Source of the DNA: Pseudomonadota bacterium
GTDB taxonomy: Bacteria > Pseudomonadota > Gammaproteobacteria > Steroidobacterales > JBCBZW01
Reading direction: 5' to 3'
Length of the DNA stretch: 64,000 nt
Assembly: GCA_039193195.1 (NCBI GenBank)
Contig: JBCCWS010000013.1
Coordinates: 1-64,000, forward strand
Positions 46,636 through 56,495 of this stretch are shown here, one piece after another. Numbering within the stretch: the first letter of the stretch is position 1; each line of letters opens with the position of its first letter. Under the pieces are notes generated by a model, which was not told the DNA's origin, ran no database searches, and saw nothing but the letters and a program-made list of their open reading frames with translations. A program made the position numbers and the translations under genes.

Positions 46636-46834
46636 TGGAATTCGGCCTTAGGGCTGGGTTGCGAGTTAGTTGCGTCGGTTCGACCGCCCGACCGGAGCGA
46701 AGTTCGCTCATCCCCACGGCGCTTGCGGTTGCGCGACGACTCGAGGGCGAGTCTAGCAGACCCACACGGCGGAAGATTGGGAGGCAGACGGGAGCCATAG
46801 ACGAGGGCGCCCGCCGAGCATCCGCGGCCAGAGG

Positions 46835-47839
46835 CTAGCCGCGGGGATGATGCTCGGAATGGATGTCCTTCAGGCGCTCGCGAGCCACGTGGGTGTAGAT
46901 CTGCGTGGTGGACAGATCACTGTGTCCCAGCAGCATCTGCACCACGCGCAGGTCAGCACCGTGGTTGAGCAAGTGGGTCGCGAAGGCGTGACGCAGCGTG
47001 TGCGGCGAGAGATCGCCGTCGATGCCGGCGGCCTTGGCGTAGCGCTTGATGATGTGCCAGAAGGCCTGGCGCGTCATGCGATCACCGCGACGGGTCGGGA
47101 ACAGGTACTCCGTCTGGCGCTCGAGGAGGATCTCAAGGCGCGGGCCTTCGATGAAGCGCTGCAGCCAGGTCTGCGCCTCTTCGCCCAAGGGGATCAGGCG
47201 CTCGCGATCCCCCTTACCGGAGATGCGCACCACGCCCTGCACCAGACTCACTTCCGTGTAGCGAAGGTTGATCAGCTCCGTCACGCGCAGTCCCGTGGCG
47301 TACAACACTTCGAGCATCGTGCGATCACGGCAGCCGAGCGGATCGGACACGTTAGGTGCGCCTAGCAGCGACTCCACCTCTTCCTCGGTCAAGGACTTCG
47401 GTAGGGTACGGCCGATCTTCGGCATCTGGATGTGTGCAGTGGGGTCTTCTTGCAGCTTGCCCTCGCGCACCATGTAGCGGTAGAGGCGTCGGAAGCTGGA
47501 CAGCTGGCGAGCTGTCGATCGCGGACGGGCGCCCCCTTCCACGCGGTGATCGATAAACTGCACGAGGATCTCGCGATCCACATCGAGCAGCCCCATATCT
47601 TTGTCGGCCAGCCAGCGGGCCAGGGACATGAGATCCGCGCGATAGGCGGACAGCGTGTTCTTCGACAAGCCTCGCTCTGCCCAGATGGCATCGAGGAAGC
47701 GGTCGATTACCCCTTCCGCCTGCGCCACTCGGGGCGAGGGCGGCTCGTCTTTTTTCGCTTTGTTAAGCGGCACCACCGCATTCACCGGCTCCACCTCTAT
47801 CTCACCCGCGTTGTCGCAACTCAGAAGCATCGGTCGCAT
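46835..47839 (-). CDS. xerD: Site-specific tyrosine recombinase XerD
   Basis: XerD with XerC resolves chromosome dimers at dif. The protein has the SAM-like core-binding domain (VIDRFLDAIWAERGLSKNTLSAYRADL split) and the catalytic domain with Arg (YATGLRVTEL), the HTLRHAFATHLL box, LGHSDLSTTQIY and the nucleophile tyrosine (IYTHV). An N-terminal extension of about 35 residues precedes the usual start. ATG 47839 is used; ATG 47830 and TTG 47848 are options. The XerD identity, rather than an integron or phage integrase, follows from sequence pattern and the dsbC neighbour. Confidence 0.9.
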   Translation of the reverse strand: MRPMLLSCDNAGEIEVEPVNAVVPLNKAKKDEPPSPRVAQAEGVIDRFLDAIWAERGLSKNTLSAYRADLMSLARWLADKDMGLLDVDREILVQFIDHRVEGGARPRSTARQLSSFRRLYRYMVREGKLQEDPTAHIQMPKIGRTLPKSLTEEEVESLLGAPNVSDPLGCRDRTMLEVLYATGLRVTELINLRYTEVSLVQGVVRISGKGDRERLIPLGEEAQTWLQRFIEGPRLEILLERQTEYLFPTRRGDRMTRQAFWHIIKRYAKAAGIDGDLSPHTLRHAFATHLLNHGADLRVVQMLLGHSDLSTTQIYTHVARERLKDIHSEHHPRG

Positions 47840-48111
47840 CCCTTGCAAGCCTGGCCTTCCGTTGGCGGTCCGACCTGTGGGCGCGACGTGAGTCCGCCCG
47901 TAGTACAGGCAGAGTATGGCGAGGCGCGGCGCAGGGGGCCGTGAACCTATTCACATATCGCACTTGCTGCCGAGGACGCGCGAACTACGTCACAGTTCTG
48001 CGCTTCGAGTGTGACACGCTCGCCATTTTTGCGGCGCACCAAGCGAATCCAGCACGCAAAGCTGCCGCGACGAGGCTCCTGCCCTACGCTGAGTTTACCC
48101 TCCGCGACAAG

Positions 48112-51100
48112 CTACAAGTTTCGCCGGTAGCGCCCCCCCACGCGATAGAGGGCGTCACTGATTGTGCCCAGAGAGCAATGGCGAACCGCCACCATTAGGT
48201 GATCGAAGAGGTTCTCACCCCCACGAGCCGCATCCTGCAGGGCCGCCAGCGCCCCGCCACCCGGGCCCCTGCCGCTCTCGACGAAGGCCTCCGCCGCCGC
48301 GACCTGCTGGCGCTTCTCTTCCTCCGAAGAGCGGATCAACTCGTTTTCGGCCTGCTCCTCATCGCTCGCCTCACCGCCTTCCTTCAAGAAGGTGTTGACG
48401 CCTACGATCGGCAAGCTGCCGTCATGCTTTCGCGCTTCGTAAAGCATGCTTTCATCCTGGATGCGACCGCGCTGGTACATCGTTTCCATCGCCCCCAACA
48501 CGCCACCGCGCTCCGCCAAGCGTTCGAACTCGGCGTATACGGCATCTTCCACCGCACGCGTCAGCTCCTCGATCACGAAGGACCCCTGCCAAGGGTTCTG
48601 GCTCTGATTGATGCCGAGTTCGCGGTTGATGATCAGCTGGATCGCCATGGCACGGCGCACCGAGTCTTCCGTCGGCGTGGTCAGCGCCTCGTCGAAGGCG
48701 TTCGTGTGCAGGCTGTTGCAGCTGTCGAACAGAGCGTACATGGCCTGCAGCGTGGTGCGGATATCATTGAACTGAATCTCCTGCGCGTGCAGGCTCCGAC
48801 CCGAGGTCTGAATGTGGTACTTCAGCATCTGGCTGCGCGGCGAGGCGCCATAGCGCTCGCGCATGGCGCGCGCCCAGATCCGCCGCGCGACCCGACCGAT
48901 CACCGCGTACTCAGGGTCCATGCCGTTAGAGAAGAAGAAGCTCAGATTAGGGGCGAAGCTGTCGATGGGCAGGCCGCGGCTGAGGTAGTACTCCACGATC
49001 GTAAAGCCGTTCGCCAGAGTAAACGCCAGCTGCGAAATCGGGTTCGCCCCCGCCTCAGCGATATGGTAGCCACTCACCGACACGCTGTAGAAGTTACGTA
49101 CGCCGTTGTGGCTGAAGTACTCCTGCACATCGCCCATCAGGCGCATGGCGAACTCGGTGGAGAAGATGCAGGTGTTTTGCGCCTGATCCTCCTTTAAAAT
49201 GTCGGCCTGCACGGTGCCGCGCACGGCGCGCAGCGCCTCGTCGCGTATCTTCGCGTACACCTCAGGCTCCACCACCGCCGCGCCATGCGTCCCCAGCAGT
49301 CCGAGACCCAGGCCGTCGTGCGTACTCGGCAATTCGCCATGGTAAGTGGCACCGTTGGTCTCTAAGCCCTTGCGCACTTGCTCAAGGCGTCCCTGCTCGC
49401 ACAGGTAACGCTCGACCTGTTGGTCGATGGCCGTGTTCAAGAACATCGCCATCAATACTGGCGCGGGCCCGTTGATCGTCATCGAGACAGAGGTGGTCGG
49501 GGCGCACAGGTCGAAGCCCGAGTAGAGCTTCTTCATGTCGTCAAGCGTGGCGATTGACACGCCCGCGTTGCCGATCTTGCCGTAGATGTCCGGGCGCGTC
49601 GCCGGGTCTTCGCCGTACAGGGTGACTGAGTCGAAGGCCGTCGACAGGCGCGTGGTCGACTGGCCAGCAGCCAGGTAATGGAAGCGACGGTTGGTACGCT
49701 CCGGCGTACCTTCGCCGGCGAACATACGCGTTGGGTCTTCCGCCTCGCGGCGATAGGGGTAGACGCCTGCCGTGTAGGGGTAGGCACCCGGCAAGTTCTC
49801 CTCCATCAAGAAGCGCAGCAGGTCGCCCCAATCGCGCCGATCAGGAACGGCGATCTTCGGCAGAGAAAGTCCGGCGAGGCTCTGCGTGTAGTTATCGCCC
49901 TCGATCGTGCGCCCGCGCACCTCGTAGGCGTAGCGCTCGCTGCGCGCCGCCGCCGCGCGTGCGGGCCACTCGCGAAGCAACCCCAGGCCTTCGACGCCGA
50001 TGTGCTCGAGCGCCTCGTTGTAGCGAGCTACAAGCGCGTCGACTCCTTCGCGCACGGATGCAGCAATACCGAGGACGGCTAGCTGAGCCTCACCGAGGGT
50101 CTCGAAGGCCGGCAACGGCGCCCCGTCCGGTAGCAGCGCCTGCAGCGCGCCAAAGCAGGCGTAGGCGCGGCTCGCCGCATTCGCCGCCGCGTCGATCGTG
50201 GCGCGCACGTCGCGACCGCTGGCGACGATCTCCGCTAGGTAGCGTTCACGCGCGGCTGGCACGAGCGGCTCGTTGCTTCCCGCGGGCACCTCCGTGCTGA
50301 CGCCCCCTGCAGCCAAGCGCTTGCCGTGGTTGCTCCAAGAGGCGGCGCCCCCGCGAAGGCCTCGAGCTTCGCTGCTCTCACCGAGGGCCGTGCACAGCGC
50401 GGCGAACAGCCGATTGACGCCAGCATCGTTGAAGCGGCTGGCGATCGCTGGGTAGACGGGCACGTCTTCGTCCGCCACGTCGAAGCGGACGCGGTTGCGT
50501 CGCCACTGCTTGCGAATCTCCCTCAGCGCATCTGCCGAACCACGCCTTTCGAATTTATTGAGTACAATTAGGTCTGCAAAATCGAGCATGTCGATCTTCT
50601 CAAGCTGACTAGGCGCGCCGAAGTCGACGGTCATGACGTAGAGAGAGAGGTCCACCAGATCAACGATCTGCGTATCGCTCTGGCCGATACCCGCGGTTTC
50701 CACGACGACGAGATCAAAGCCCGTGTGACTGAGCAGGTTGATGCAATCACCTAGCACCTCCGCCGTCGCCAAGTGCTGACGTCGAGTGGCCAGAGAGCGC
50801 ATGAAGATCCGATCGCTGGCTAGGGAGTTCATGCGGATGCGATCGCCGAGCAGAGCTCCCCCGGTGCGCCGGCGCGTGGGATCTACGGCTAGTACGCCCA
50901 CGCGATAGTCGGGGAAGGTGGCGAGGATGCGCTGGAGCAGCTCGTCGAGCAGACTGCTCTTGCCGGCGCCGCCAGTGCCGGTGACGCCGATCACTGGCGG
51001 CCGAGCCATCTCCCCTCGCCGCGCAAGGAGGGACGGCAGACTCAACTGCCCTTCCTCGAGCGCGCTGATGGCGCGAGCGATCGCCGTGGAGTCTGCGGCA

Positions 51101-51615
51101 CTTAGCGATCGATTCTCTTCGTCAGAGTACCGGGGACGCCTGACCTCACCTGCGCGCTCGATTACATCGTCGATCATTCCCTCAAGGCCCAGGCGCAAGC
51201 CGTCGTTTGGGCTGTAGACACGCGTCACACCATAAGCCTCGAGATCGCGAATCTCCTCGGGGCTGATGGTGCCGCCACCGCCCGCGAACACGCGGATATG
51301 CTCGGCCCCGTAGTGGGTCAGGCGGTCGACCATGTATTTGAAATACTCGACGTGGCCTCCCTGGTACGAAGAGCACGCGATCCCCGCAGCATCCTCCTGC
51401 ACTGCGGCACGCACGACCTCCTCCACGCTACGGTTGTGGCCGAGATGAACCACCTCCGCGCCCTTGGCCAGAAGCAGGCGACGCATGATGTTAATCGCGG
51501 CGTCGTGACCGTCGAAGAGCGACGCTGCGGTGACGAAGCGCACGGGCGGGCGATCGACGGCCGTCTGGCGGTTATCGACGGCGGATAACGGTGCATTCAT
51601 CGGTTTTGAGCTCAT
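48112..51615 (-). CDS. icmF: Fused B12-dependent acyl-CoA mutase IcmF (isobutyryl-CoA mutase type)
   Basis: This 1167-residue protein has all three parts of IcmF in one chain. The N-terminal B12-binding domain carries the DGHD motif (residues 35-38). A MeaI/ArgK-type G-protein chaperone follows (Walker A GTGGAGKS, 213-220; VLNKFERRGS). The C-terminal acyl-CoA mutase domain includes YTAGVYPYRREAEDP, TRMFAGEGTPERTNRRFHY (in two parts) and SMTINGPAPVLMAMFLN. The reaction is isobutyryl-CoA/n-butyryl-CoA interconversion, with adenosyl-B12 radical chemistry and GTP-dependent cofactor loading; some relatives prefer isovaleryl/pivalyl-CoA. It is divergent from the leucine dehydrogenase gene. Confidence 0.92.
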   Translation of the reverse strand: MSSKPMNAPLSAVDNRQTAVDRPPVRFVTAASLFDGHDAAINIMRRLLLAKGAEVVHLGHNRSVEEVVRAAVQEDAAGIACSSYQGGHVEYFKYMVDRLTHYGAEHIRVFAGGGGTISPEEIRDLEAYGVTRVYSPNDGLRLGLEGMIDDVIERAGEVRRPRYSDEENRSLSAADSTAIARAISALEEGQLSLPSLLARRGEMARPPVIGVTGTGGAGKSSLLDELLQRILATFPDYRVGVLAVDPTRRRTGGALLGDRIRMNSLASDRIFMRSLATRRQHLATAEVLGDCINLLSHTGFDLVVVETAGIGQSDTQIVDLVDLSLYVMTVDFGAPSQLEKIDMLDFADLIVLNKFERRGSADALREIRKQWRRNRVRFDVADEDVPVYPAIASRFNDAGVNRLFAALCTALGESSEARGLRGGAASWSNHGKRLAAGGVSTEVPAGSNEPLVPAARERYLAEIVASGRDVRATIDAAANAASRAYACFGALQALLPDGAPLPAFETLGEAQLAVLGIAASVREGVDALVARYNEALEHIGVEGLGLLREWPARAAAARSERYAYEVRGRTIEGDNYTQSLAGLSLPKIAVPDRRDWGDLLRFLMEENLPGAYPYTAGVYPYRREAEDPTRMFAGEGTPERTNRRFHYLAAGQSTTRLSTAFDSVTLYGEDPATRPDIYGKIGNAGVSIATLDDMKKLYSGFDLCAPTTSVSMTINGPAPVLMAMFLNTAIDQQVERYLCEQGRLEQVRKGLETNGATYHGELPSTHDGLGLGLLGTHGAAVVEPEVYAKIRDEALRAVRGTVQADILKEDQAQNTCIFSTEFAMRLMGDVQEYFSHNGVRNFYSVSVSGYHIAEAGANPISQLAFTLANGFTIVEYYLSRGLPIDSFAPNLSFFFSNGMDPEYAVIGRVARRIWARAMRERYGASPRSQMLKYHIQTSGRSLHAQEIQFNDIRTTLQAMYALFDSCNSLHTNAFDEALTTPTEDSVRRAMAIQLIINRELGINQSQNPWQGSFVIEELTRAVEDAVYAEFERLAERGGVLGAMETMYQRGRIQDESMLYEARKHDGSLPIVGVNTFLKEGGEASDEEQAENELIRSSEEEKRQQVAAAEAFVESGRGPGGGALAALQDAARGGENLFDHLMVAVRHCSLGTISDALYRVGGRYRRNL

Positions 51616-51897
51616 TCGGTTGAACCTGAGTTTGCAGGCAGCAGCGCACCCTTACGCGGCCGCGCGGATCTTGTGTGGTGAGGCAATTGGTTTCACATGA
51701 AATTTTTTGCACTGCGCAAGCAGCGTGATAACAGGAGTGCTTTCATCGCCAGCGCTCGTCGATGATCGAAGACGACTTCCCATCGACCATTCTTGCGCTA
51801 GAATGCCGCCCCATTCGGCACAGCCGTGCCCGTTCAGAACGCGCCAGGGCGCCCCGGCCTCGCGGCCAGGCTCGCCGCCCAGCGCCACGGAGGTCTC

Positions 51898-53016
51898 ATG
51901 CAACTGTTCGACATCCTCGCGGAGCAAGGTCACGAAGAGGTGGTGTTCTTCCACCACCAGGAATCTGGCCTGCGCGCCATCGTCGCCATCCACAACACGA
52001 CGCTCGGCCCTGCCCTTGGCGGGCTGCGCATGTGGCCCTACTCCAGCGAAGCCGACGCGGTGAAGGATGTGCTGCGCCTGTCCCAGGGGATGACCTACAA
52101 GGCGGCCGTGGCTGGACTGAATCTCGGCGGCGGCAAGGCAGTGCTTATCGGTGACCCGCAAACGCACAAGAGCGAAGCCCTGTTCCGCTCCCTCGGCCGT
52201 TTCATCGGCTCCCTCGGCGGGCGCTACATCACCGCCGAAGACGTGGGCACCACCGTCGACGACATGGAGTACATCTTCCAGGAGACCGATCGCGTCGTCG
52301 GCGTGCACCCGGTTCACGGCGGCAGCGGTGATCCCTCGCCCTTCACAGCCTACGGCACGCTCGAGGGCATTCGCGCTTGCCTCAATAAGCGCTACGGCCA
52401 CGCAGATTTCTCCAAGCTCGCTTACGCCGTGCAAGGCGTGGGGAGCGTCGGCGGCAAGCTCGCCGTGCTGCTGCGTGAGCGCGGCGCCAAGGTCTTCGCC
52501 TGTGACCTTAACGAAGACCGCGTCCAGCAGCTCGCTGACGAACACGGCATTGAGCCGGTGCCCATGAGCGAGATCTACGACGTAGACGCGCAGGTCTTCG
52601 CACCCTGCGCCCTCGGCGGCATCATCAACGCCGACACGGTGCCGCGCCTGCGCAGCGAAATCGTCTGTGGTAGCGCCAACAACCAGCTTGAGAGCGAGGA
52701 ATGGGGCACGGAACTCGAAGCCCGAAACATCCTCTACGCGCCGGACTACGCCGTAAACTCCGGCGGCCTCATCAACGTTGCCCTCGAGCTTCAGGGCTAC
52801 GACCGGGAACGTGCCTACCAGGCTATCGAGACCATTTACACCAGCGTGAGCAACATCTTCGCTATTGCCGAGCGCGACGGTATCCCTTCCTGGCAGGCCG
52901 CTAATCGCCTCGCCGAGGAGCGCATCCGCGCCGTCTCCAGCACGCGCATGCCGTACACGTTGCGTTTCAAAGACCGCCTGAGCGGCCGCAAGCCCTGGCG
53001 CCCGTCGCAAAGCTGA
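51898..53016 (+). CDS. ldh: Leucine/valine dehydrogenase (Glu/Leu/Phe/Val dehydrogenase family)
   Basis: The NAD-dependent enzyme deaminates branched-chain amino acids to keto acids. The 372-residue protein shows TLGPALGGLRMWPY, the catalytic lysines in GMTYKAAVAGLNLGGGKAV, the Asp in ITAEDVGTTVDDM, and the nucleotide-binding YAVQGVGSVGGKLA. GGAGG lies four bases before the ATG at 51898; the frame extends upstream without support. It is convergent with the TetR gene and divergent from icmF, and logically feeds the leucine pathway that follows. Confidence 0.92.
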   Translation: MQLFDILAEQGHEEVVFFHHQESGLRAIVAIHNTTLGPALGGLRMWPYSSEADAVKDVLRLSQGMTYKAAVAGLNLGGGKAVLIGDPQTHKSEALFRSLGRFIGSLGGRYITAEDVGTTVDDMEYIFQETDRVVGVHPVHGGSGDPSPFTAYGTLEGIRACLNKRYGHADFSKLAYAVQGVGSVGGKLAVLLRERGAKVFACDLNEDRVQQLADEHGIEPVPMSEIYDVDAQVFAPCALGGIINADTVPRLRSEIVCGSANNQLESEEWGTELEARNILYAPDYAVNSGGLINVALELQGYDRERAYQAIETIYTSVSNIFAIAERDGIPSWQAANRLAEERIRAVSSTRMPYTLRFKDRLSGRKPWRPSQS

Positions 53017-53036
53017 GGCCAAGGGCGATCCCGGCG

Positions 53037-53732
53037 TCACGCGGACGCCGCGGGACGCGGCGCAAGTCCGCGTACGAAGGTGTCGAACAAGGCCTCGCCC
53101 AGCTCCTCGGGCGAGGCCGGGCCATCCTCTCGGTACCAGCGACTCAGCCAGTGTAGGGCCCCAAACACGGCGAAGTCCGTCATGCGGATATCCGCTTCCG
53201 CGGCGATCGAGCCGTCCTCCACACCTGCCTTCAGGATCGCCCGCAGGCGCGCATCGAGATCCTTTAGGAACGACGTCATCTGGCCGCGGATGTCGTCGCT
53301 GTGTGGCAGGGAGCCGATCTGCACCCCGCAGGCGCCAACGGGCGTCGCCATCATGCGCGCGTAATGCACGAAGAACAGCCGCAAACGCTCGAGGCCCGTG
53401 GCAGCGGAGCTGGCCGCCGCCATCACCGCTTTCGATTCCTCCGTGATGATGCGCAGGATTTCCACGGCGATGTCATCCTTGCCGCAGACGTAGTGATAGA
53501 GGGCGCCCTTGGTGACATTCAAGCGCTCCGCCAGCTCGTTCAGTGACGTGGCATGGAAGCCCTTTTCGTTAAATAGGATCGCGGCATGCTCGGCGATCAC
53601 CCGGCGCTTGATGGCGTGTTGGGCCTCGCGGTCGGGCACCGTGGCGGCCCAGGGTGTGGGGCCCGCGGCAGGTCCCCCCACGGGTTCCCGAGAAACCTCG
53701 TAACTGCCTGTTGATTCTGTACTTTCCGCCAT
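53037..53732 (-). CDS. TetR-family transcriptional repressor
   Basis: The 231-residue protein has an N-terminal helix-turn-helix (IKRRVIAEHAAILFNEKGFHATS, LNELAERLNVTKGALYHYVCGKDD) and a ligand-binding C-terminal region. The first 37 residues are a Pro/Gly/Thr-rich tail before the DNA-binding domain. It is divergent from the isovaleryl-CoA dehydrogenase gene. The operator in the gap (separate entry) suggests control of the leucine-degradation operon, with an acyl-CoA as possible inducer by analogy with other TetR regulators of such clusters. Confidence 0.9.
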   Translation of the reverse strand: MAESTESTGSYEVSREPVGGPAAGPTPWAATVPDREAQHAIKRRVIAEHAAILFNEKGFHATSLNELAERLNVTKGALYHYVCGKDDIAVEILRIITEESKAVMAAASSAATGLERLRLFFVHYARMMATPVGACGVQIGSLPHSDDIRGQMTSFLKDLDARLRAILKAGVEDGSIAAEADIRMTDFAVFGALHWLSRWYREDGPASPEELGEALFDTFVRGLAPRPAASA

Positions 53733-53837
53733 CTTCGCACTCCAAGGGCCGGATTCGCAGAGGCCGTGGTAACGGCTATCGCCGACGCCTCCGTTGGGGG
53801 ACGAAAACGCTTGTGATCGACCCAGGGTTTAAACTAA

Positions 53838-53853
53838 TCTACCGCATGGTAGA
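53838..53853. promoter_or_regulatory. Probable TetR operator upstream of the leucine-degradation operon
   Basis: TCTACC and GGTAGA form a perfect 6-bp inverted repeat around GCAT (16 bases). It sits in the divergent gap between the TetR gene and the isovaleryl-CoA dehydrogenase gene, about 66 bp upstream of the latter's ATG. Size, symmetry and position are those of a TetR-type operator. Confidence 0.6.
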
Positions 53854-53919
53854 ACTTTCGCCAACTCGGTCGAAACGCGCCGCCGGGCTGGCGAGCGCAT
53901 GTGTGCCCTGGAGCCTGCG

Positions 53920-55089
53920 ATGAGCCTGTTCAATACCCACATCAACGACGATCTCGACATGCTGCGCGAGTCGGTGCGCCGCTTTGCCGAGACCCAGATC
54001 GCCCCGCACGCCGAGGAGATCGACGCCACCAACACCTTCCCCCATCCCCTGTGGCGGGAGCTTGGTGAGATGGGCCTGCTCGGCATGACCGTGGAGGAGC
54101 AGTACGGCGGCTCGAACCTGGGCTATCTCGCTCATTTGGTCGCGATGGAAGAGATCTCGCGTGCCTCCGCGTCCGTCGGGCTCTCCTACGGCGCCCACTC
54201 AAACCTCTGCCTGAACAACCTCTTCCTGCACGCCACGCCCACTCAGCGCGAGAAGTACGTGCCGAAGCTGTGCACGGGCGAGTGGGTGGGTGCGCTGGCG
54301 ATGTCCGAGCCCGGTGCGGGTTCCGACGTGGTCGGCTCCATGGCCTGCACCGCCCGGCGCGAGGGCGATCACTTCGTCGCCAACGGCAACAAGATGTGGA
54401 TCACCAACGGCCCCGAGGCCGATGTGCTGGTGGTCTACATGCGCACGGACACAAGTTCCCGAGGCTCCCGCGGCATCACGGCCTTCATCATCGAGAAAGG
54501 TATGGAAGGCTTCCGCACGGCGCAGAAATTGGACAAGCTCGGCATGCGCGGCTCCAACACCTGCGAGCTCGTCTTCCAGGACTGCCGCATCCCCGCCGAG
54601 AACGTGCTCGGTAGGGTTGACGAAGGCGTTTACATCCTGATGGCCGGACTCGATTCCGAGCGCCTCGTGCTCACGGGCGGCCCCCTCGGCATCATGCAGG
54701 CGTGCATGGACTTGGTGCTGCCCTACGTGCACGAGCGCAAGCAGTTCGGCCAGCCCATCGGCGAGTTCGGCCTCATGCAGGCGAAGCTAGCGGATATGTA
54801 CGCCTCCTTGGCGGCTACTCGCGCCCTGGCTTACCGCACGGCTGAGCAGTTCGACGCCGGCCACCCCACACGTCAGGACGCAGCGGCCGCGCTGATGCTC
54901 GGGTCTTGTAACGCCGTGAAGCATGGCCTCGAGGCCGTGCAGATCCTCGGCGGCAACGGCTACATCAACGAGTATCCCGCAGGGCGCCTCCTGCGCGACG
55001 CCAAGCTCTACGAGATCGGCGCCGGCACCACGGAGATCCGCCAAATGCTGATCGGCCGCGAACTCTACCGCGCGTCCGCGTCCCAGTGA
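53920..55089 (+). CDS. liuA: Isovaleryl-CoA dehydrogenase
   Basis: This FAD enzyme oxidises isovaleryl-CoA to 3-methylcrotonyl-CoA and passes electrons to ETF. The 389-residue protein contains the acyl-CoA dehydrogenase signatures ALAMSEPGAGSDVVG and the C-terminal QILGGNGYINEYPAGRLLRDAKLYEIGAGT region, split over about 345-375. An earlier LGSCNAVKHGLEAVQ may include the base region, though I do not fix the catalytic Glu. GGAG lies six bases before ATG 53920. It is first in the liu operon. Confidence 0.93.
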   Translation: MSLFNTHINDDLDMLRESVRRFAETQIAPHAEEIDATNTFPHPLWRELGEMGLLGMTVEEQYGGSNLGYLAHLVAMEEISRASASVGLSYGAHSNLCLNNLFLHATPTQREKYVPKLCTGEWVGALAMSEPGAGSDVVGSMACTARREGDHFVANGNKMWITNGPEADVLVVYMRTDTSSRGSRGITAFIIEKGMEGFRTAQKLDKLGMRGSNTCELVFQDCRIPAENVLGRVDEGVYILMAGLDSERLVLTGGPLGIMQACMDLVLPYVHERKQFGQPIGEFGLMQAKLADMYASLAATRALAYRTAEQFDAGHPTRQDAAAALMLGSCNAVKHGLEAVQILGGNGYINEYPAGRLLRDAKLYEIGAGTTEIRQMLIGRELYRASASQ

Positions 55090-55295
55090 CCTGTCGCCGG
55101 TAGCTTCGAAAGTGCTAAGCAAGGCCTTCCTCGACGATCTGCGCGTCGCGCCTCCTCCCGGGGGCGTAGCCGTTGCTCGTCGGCACGCCTTTGCCTCGCC
55201 GATGAATGACCTGCTCATCACTCCCGAAGCTACCGGGGGACAGGCCACTGGGACAGCCTCCGATCATCCCGAATTGACCGCATGAGGAATCAGCC

Positions 55296-56486
55296 ATGAG
55301 CGCAGACTCCGTCGTCATCGCCGCCGCCCGCCGCACCCCACTGGGCGCATTCCAGGGGTCCCTCGCCCCCGTGCCCGCGCCTGAGCTCGGCGCCCACGCG
55401 ATCCGCGCCGCGATCGCCGACACTGGCCTGAGGGGCGATGAAATCTCTGAGGTGCTGATGGGCTGCGTGCTCCCCGCCGGCCTCGGCCAGGCACCCGCGC
55501 GCCAAGCCGCCCTCGCCGCGGGCCTGGACCTACGCGTGGGATGCACCACGATCAGCAAAGTCTGCGGCTCCGGCATGAAGGCCGTGATGCTCGGCGCCGA
55601 CCTCATCCGCGCCGGCTCCGCCTCGATCGTCGTCGCCGGTGGCATGGAGTCCATGACCAACGCGCCCTACCTCACCATGGGCGCGCGCGGCGGCCTGCGC
55701 ATGGGGCATCAGGAGCTGCTCGACCACATGTTCTTCGACGGCCTGCAGAACCCTGCCGACAAGCGCATGATGGGCGACTTCGCCGAGATCACCGCCGGCG
55801 AGTACGCCTTCAGCCGCGACGACCAGGACGCCTTCGCCATTCAGTCGGTGGAGCGCGCCCTCGCTGCAGCCGCCGGCGGTCACTTCGACGCGGAGGTCGT
55901 GCCCGTCGAGGTCACGCACCGTCGCAAGACCACTACCGTGAGCGTCGACGAAGAGCCGCCCCGCTGCGACCTCGATCGCATCCGATCCCTGAAGCCCGCC
56001 TTCAAGCGCGAGGGCGGCACAGTGACCGCGGCATCGTCCTCCTCCATCTCCGACGGCGCCGCGGCACTGGTGCTCATGAGCGAGGCGGAAGCCTCACGCC
56101 GCGGCCTCACGCCGCTGGCGCGGATCGCCGGGCACTCGGGCCATGCACAGGAACCCGAGTGGTTCACCACGGCCCCCGTGAAGGCGATCGCCAACGTGCA
56201 GGACATGCTCGGTTGGACGCCGTCCGACGTGCAGCTCTACGAGATCAACGAAGCCTTCGCCGTGGTCACCATGGCCGCCATGCGCGACCTTAAGCTCGAC
56301 CCGACCCAGGTGAACGTGCACGGCGGCGCCTGCGCCCTCGGCCACCCGATCGGCGCAACCGGCGCCCGCATCCTCGTCACCCTGGTGCACGCCCTGCGCC
56401 AGCACGACGGTAGCGGTCGCGGCATCGCCTCCCTGTGCATCGGCGGGGGCGAGGCCACGGCCGTCGCCGTCGAGCGCGTGAGCTAA
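55296..56486 (+). CDS. Acetyl-CoA C-acyltransferase (thiolase)
   Basis: The 396-residue thiolase has the nucleophile cysteine in TISKVCGSGMKAVMLG (about residue 89), the NVHGGACALGHPIGATGARI block with catalytic His, and the terminal CIGGGEA with the second cysteine. In this operon it can cleave acetoacetyl-CoA, the end product of HMG-CoA lyase and CoA transfer, or 2-methylacetoacetyl-CoA from isoleucine. About 205 bp of non-coding DNA separates it from the dehydrogenase; GAGGA precedes the ATG. Confidence 0.93.
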   Translation: MSADSVVIAAARRTPLGAFQGSLAPVPAPELGAHAIRAAIADTGLRGDEISEVLMGCVLPAGLGQAPARQAALAAGLDLRVGCTTISKVCGSGMKAVMLGADLIRAGSASIVVAGGMESMTNAPYLTMGARGGLRMGHQELLDHMFFDGLQNPADKRMMGDFAEITAGEYAFSRDDQDAFAIQSVERALAAAAGGHFDAEVVPVEVTHRRKTTTVSVDEEPPRCDLDRIRSLKPAFKREGGTVTAASSSSISDGAAALVLMSEAEASRRGLTPLARIAGHSGHAQEPEWFTTAPVKAIANVQDMLGWTPSDVQLYEINEAFAVVTMAAMRDLKLDPTQVNVHGGACALGHPIGATGARILVTLVHALRQHDGSGRGIASLCIGGGEATAVAVERVS

Positions 56487-56495
56487 GGGAACCTA

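Noticed and set aside
46835-47839. Tyrosine recombinase as an island integrase
   Set aside because: The sequence pattern and the dsbC neighbour fit housekeeping XerD; no attachment site or cargo is nearby.
51652-53040. 462-residue open frame on the minus strand
   Set aside because: It is antisense to the clear leucine dehydrogenase gene, whose motifs and ribosome binding site are on the plus strand.
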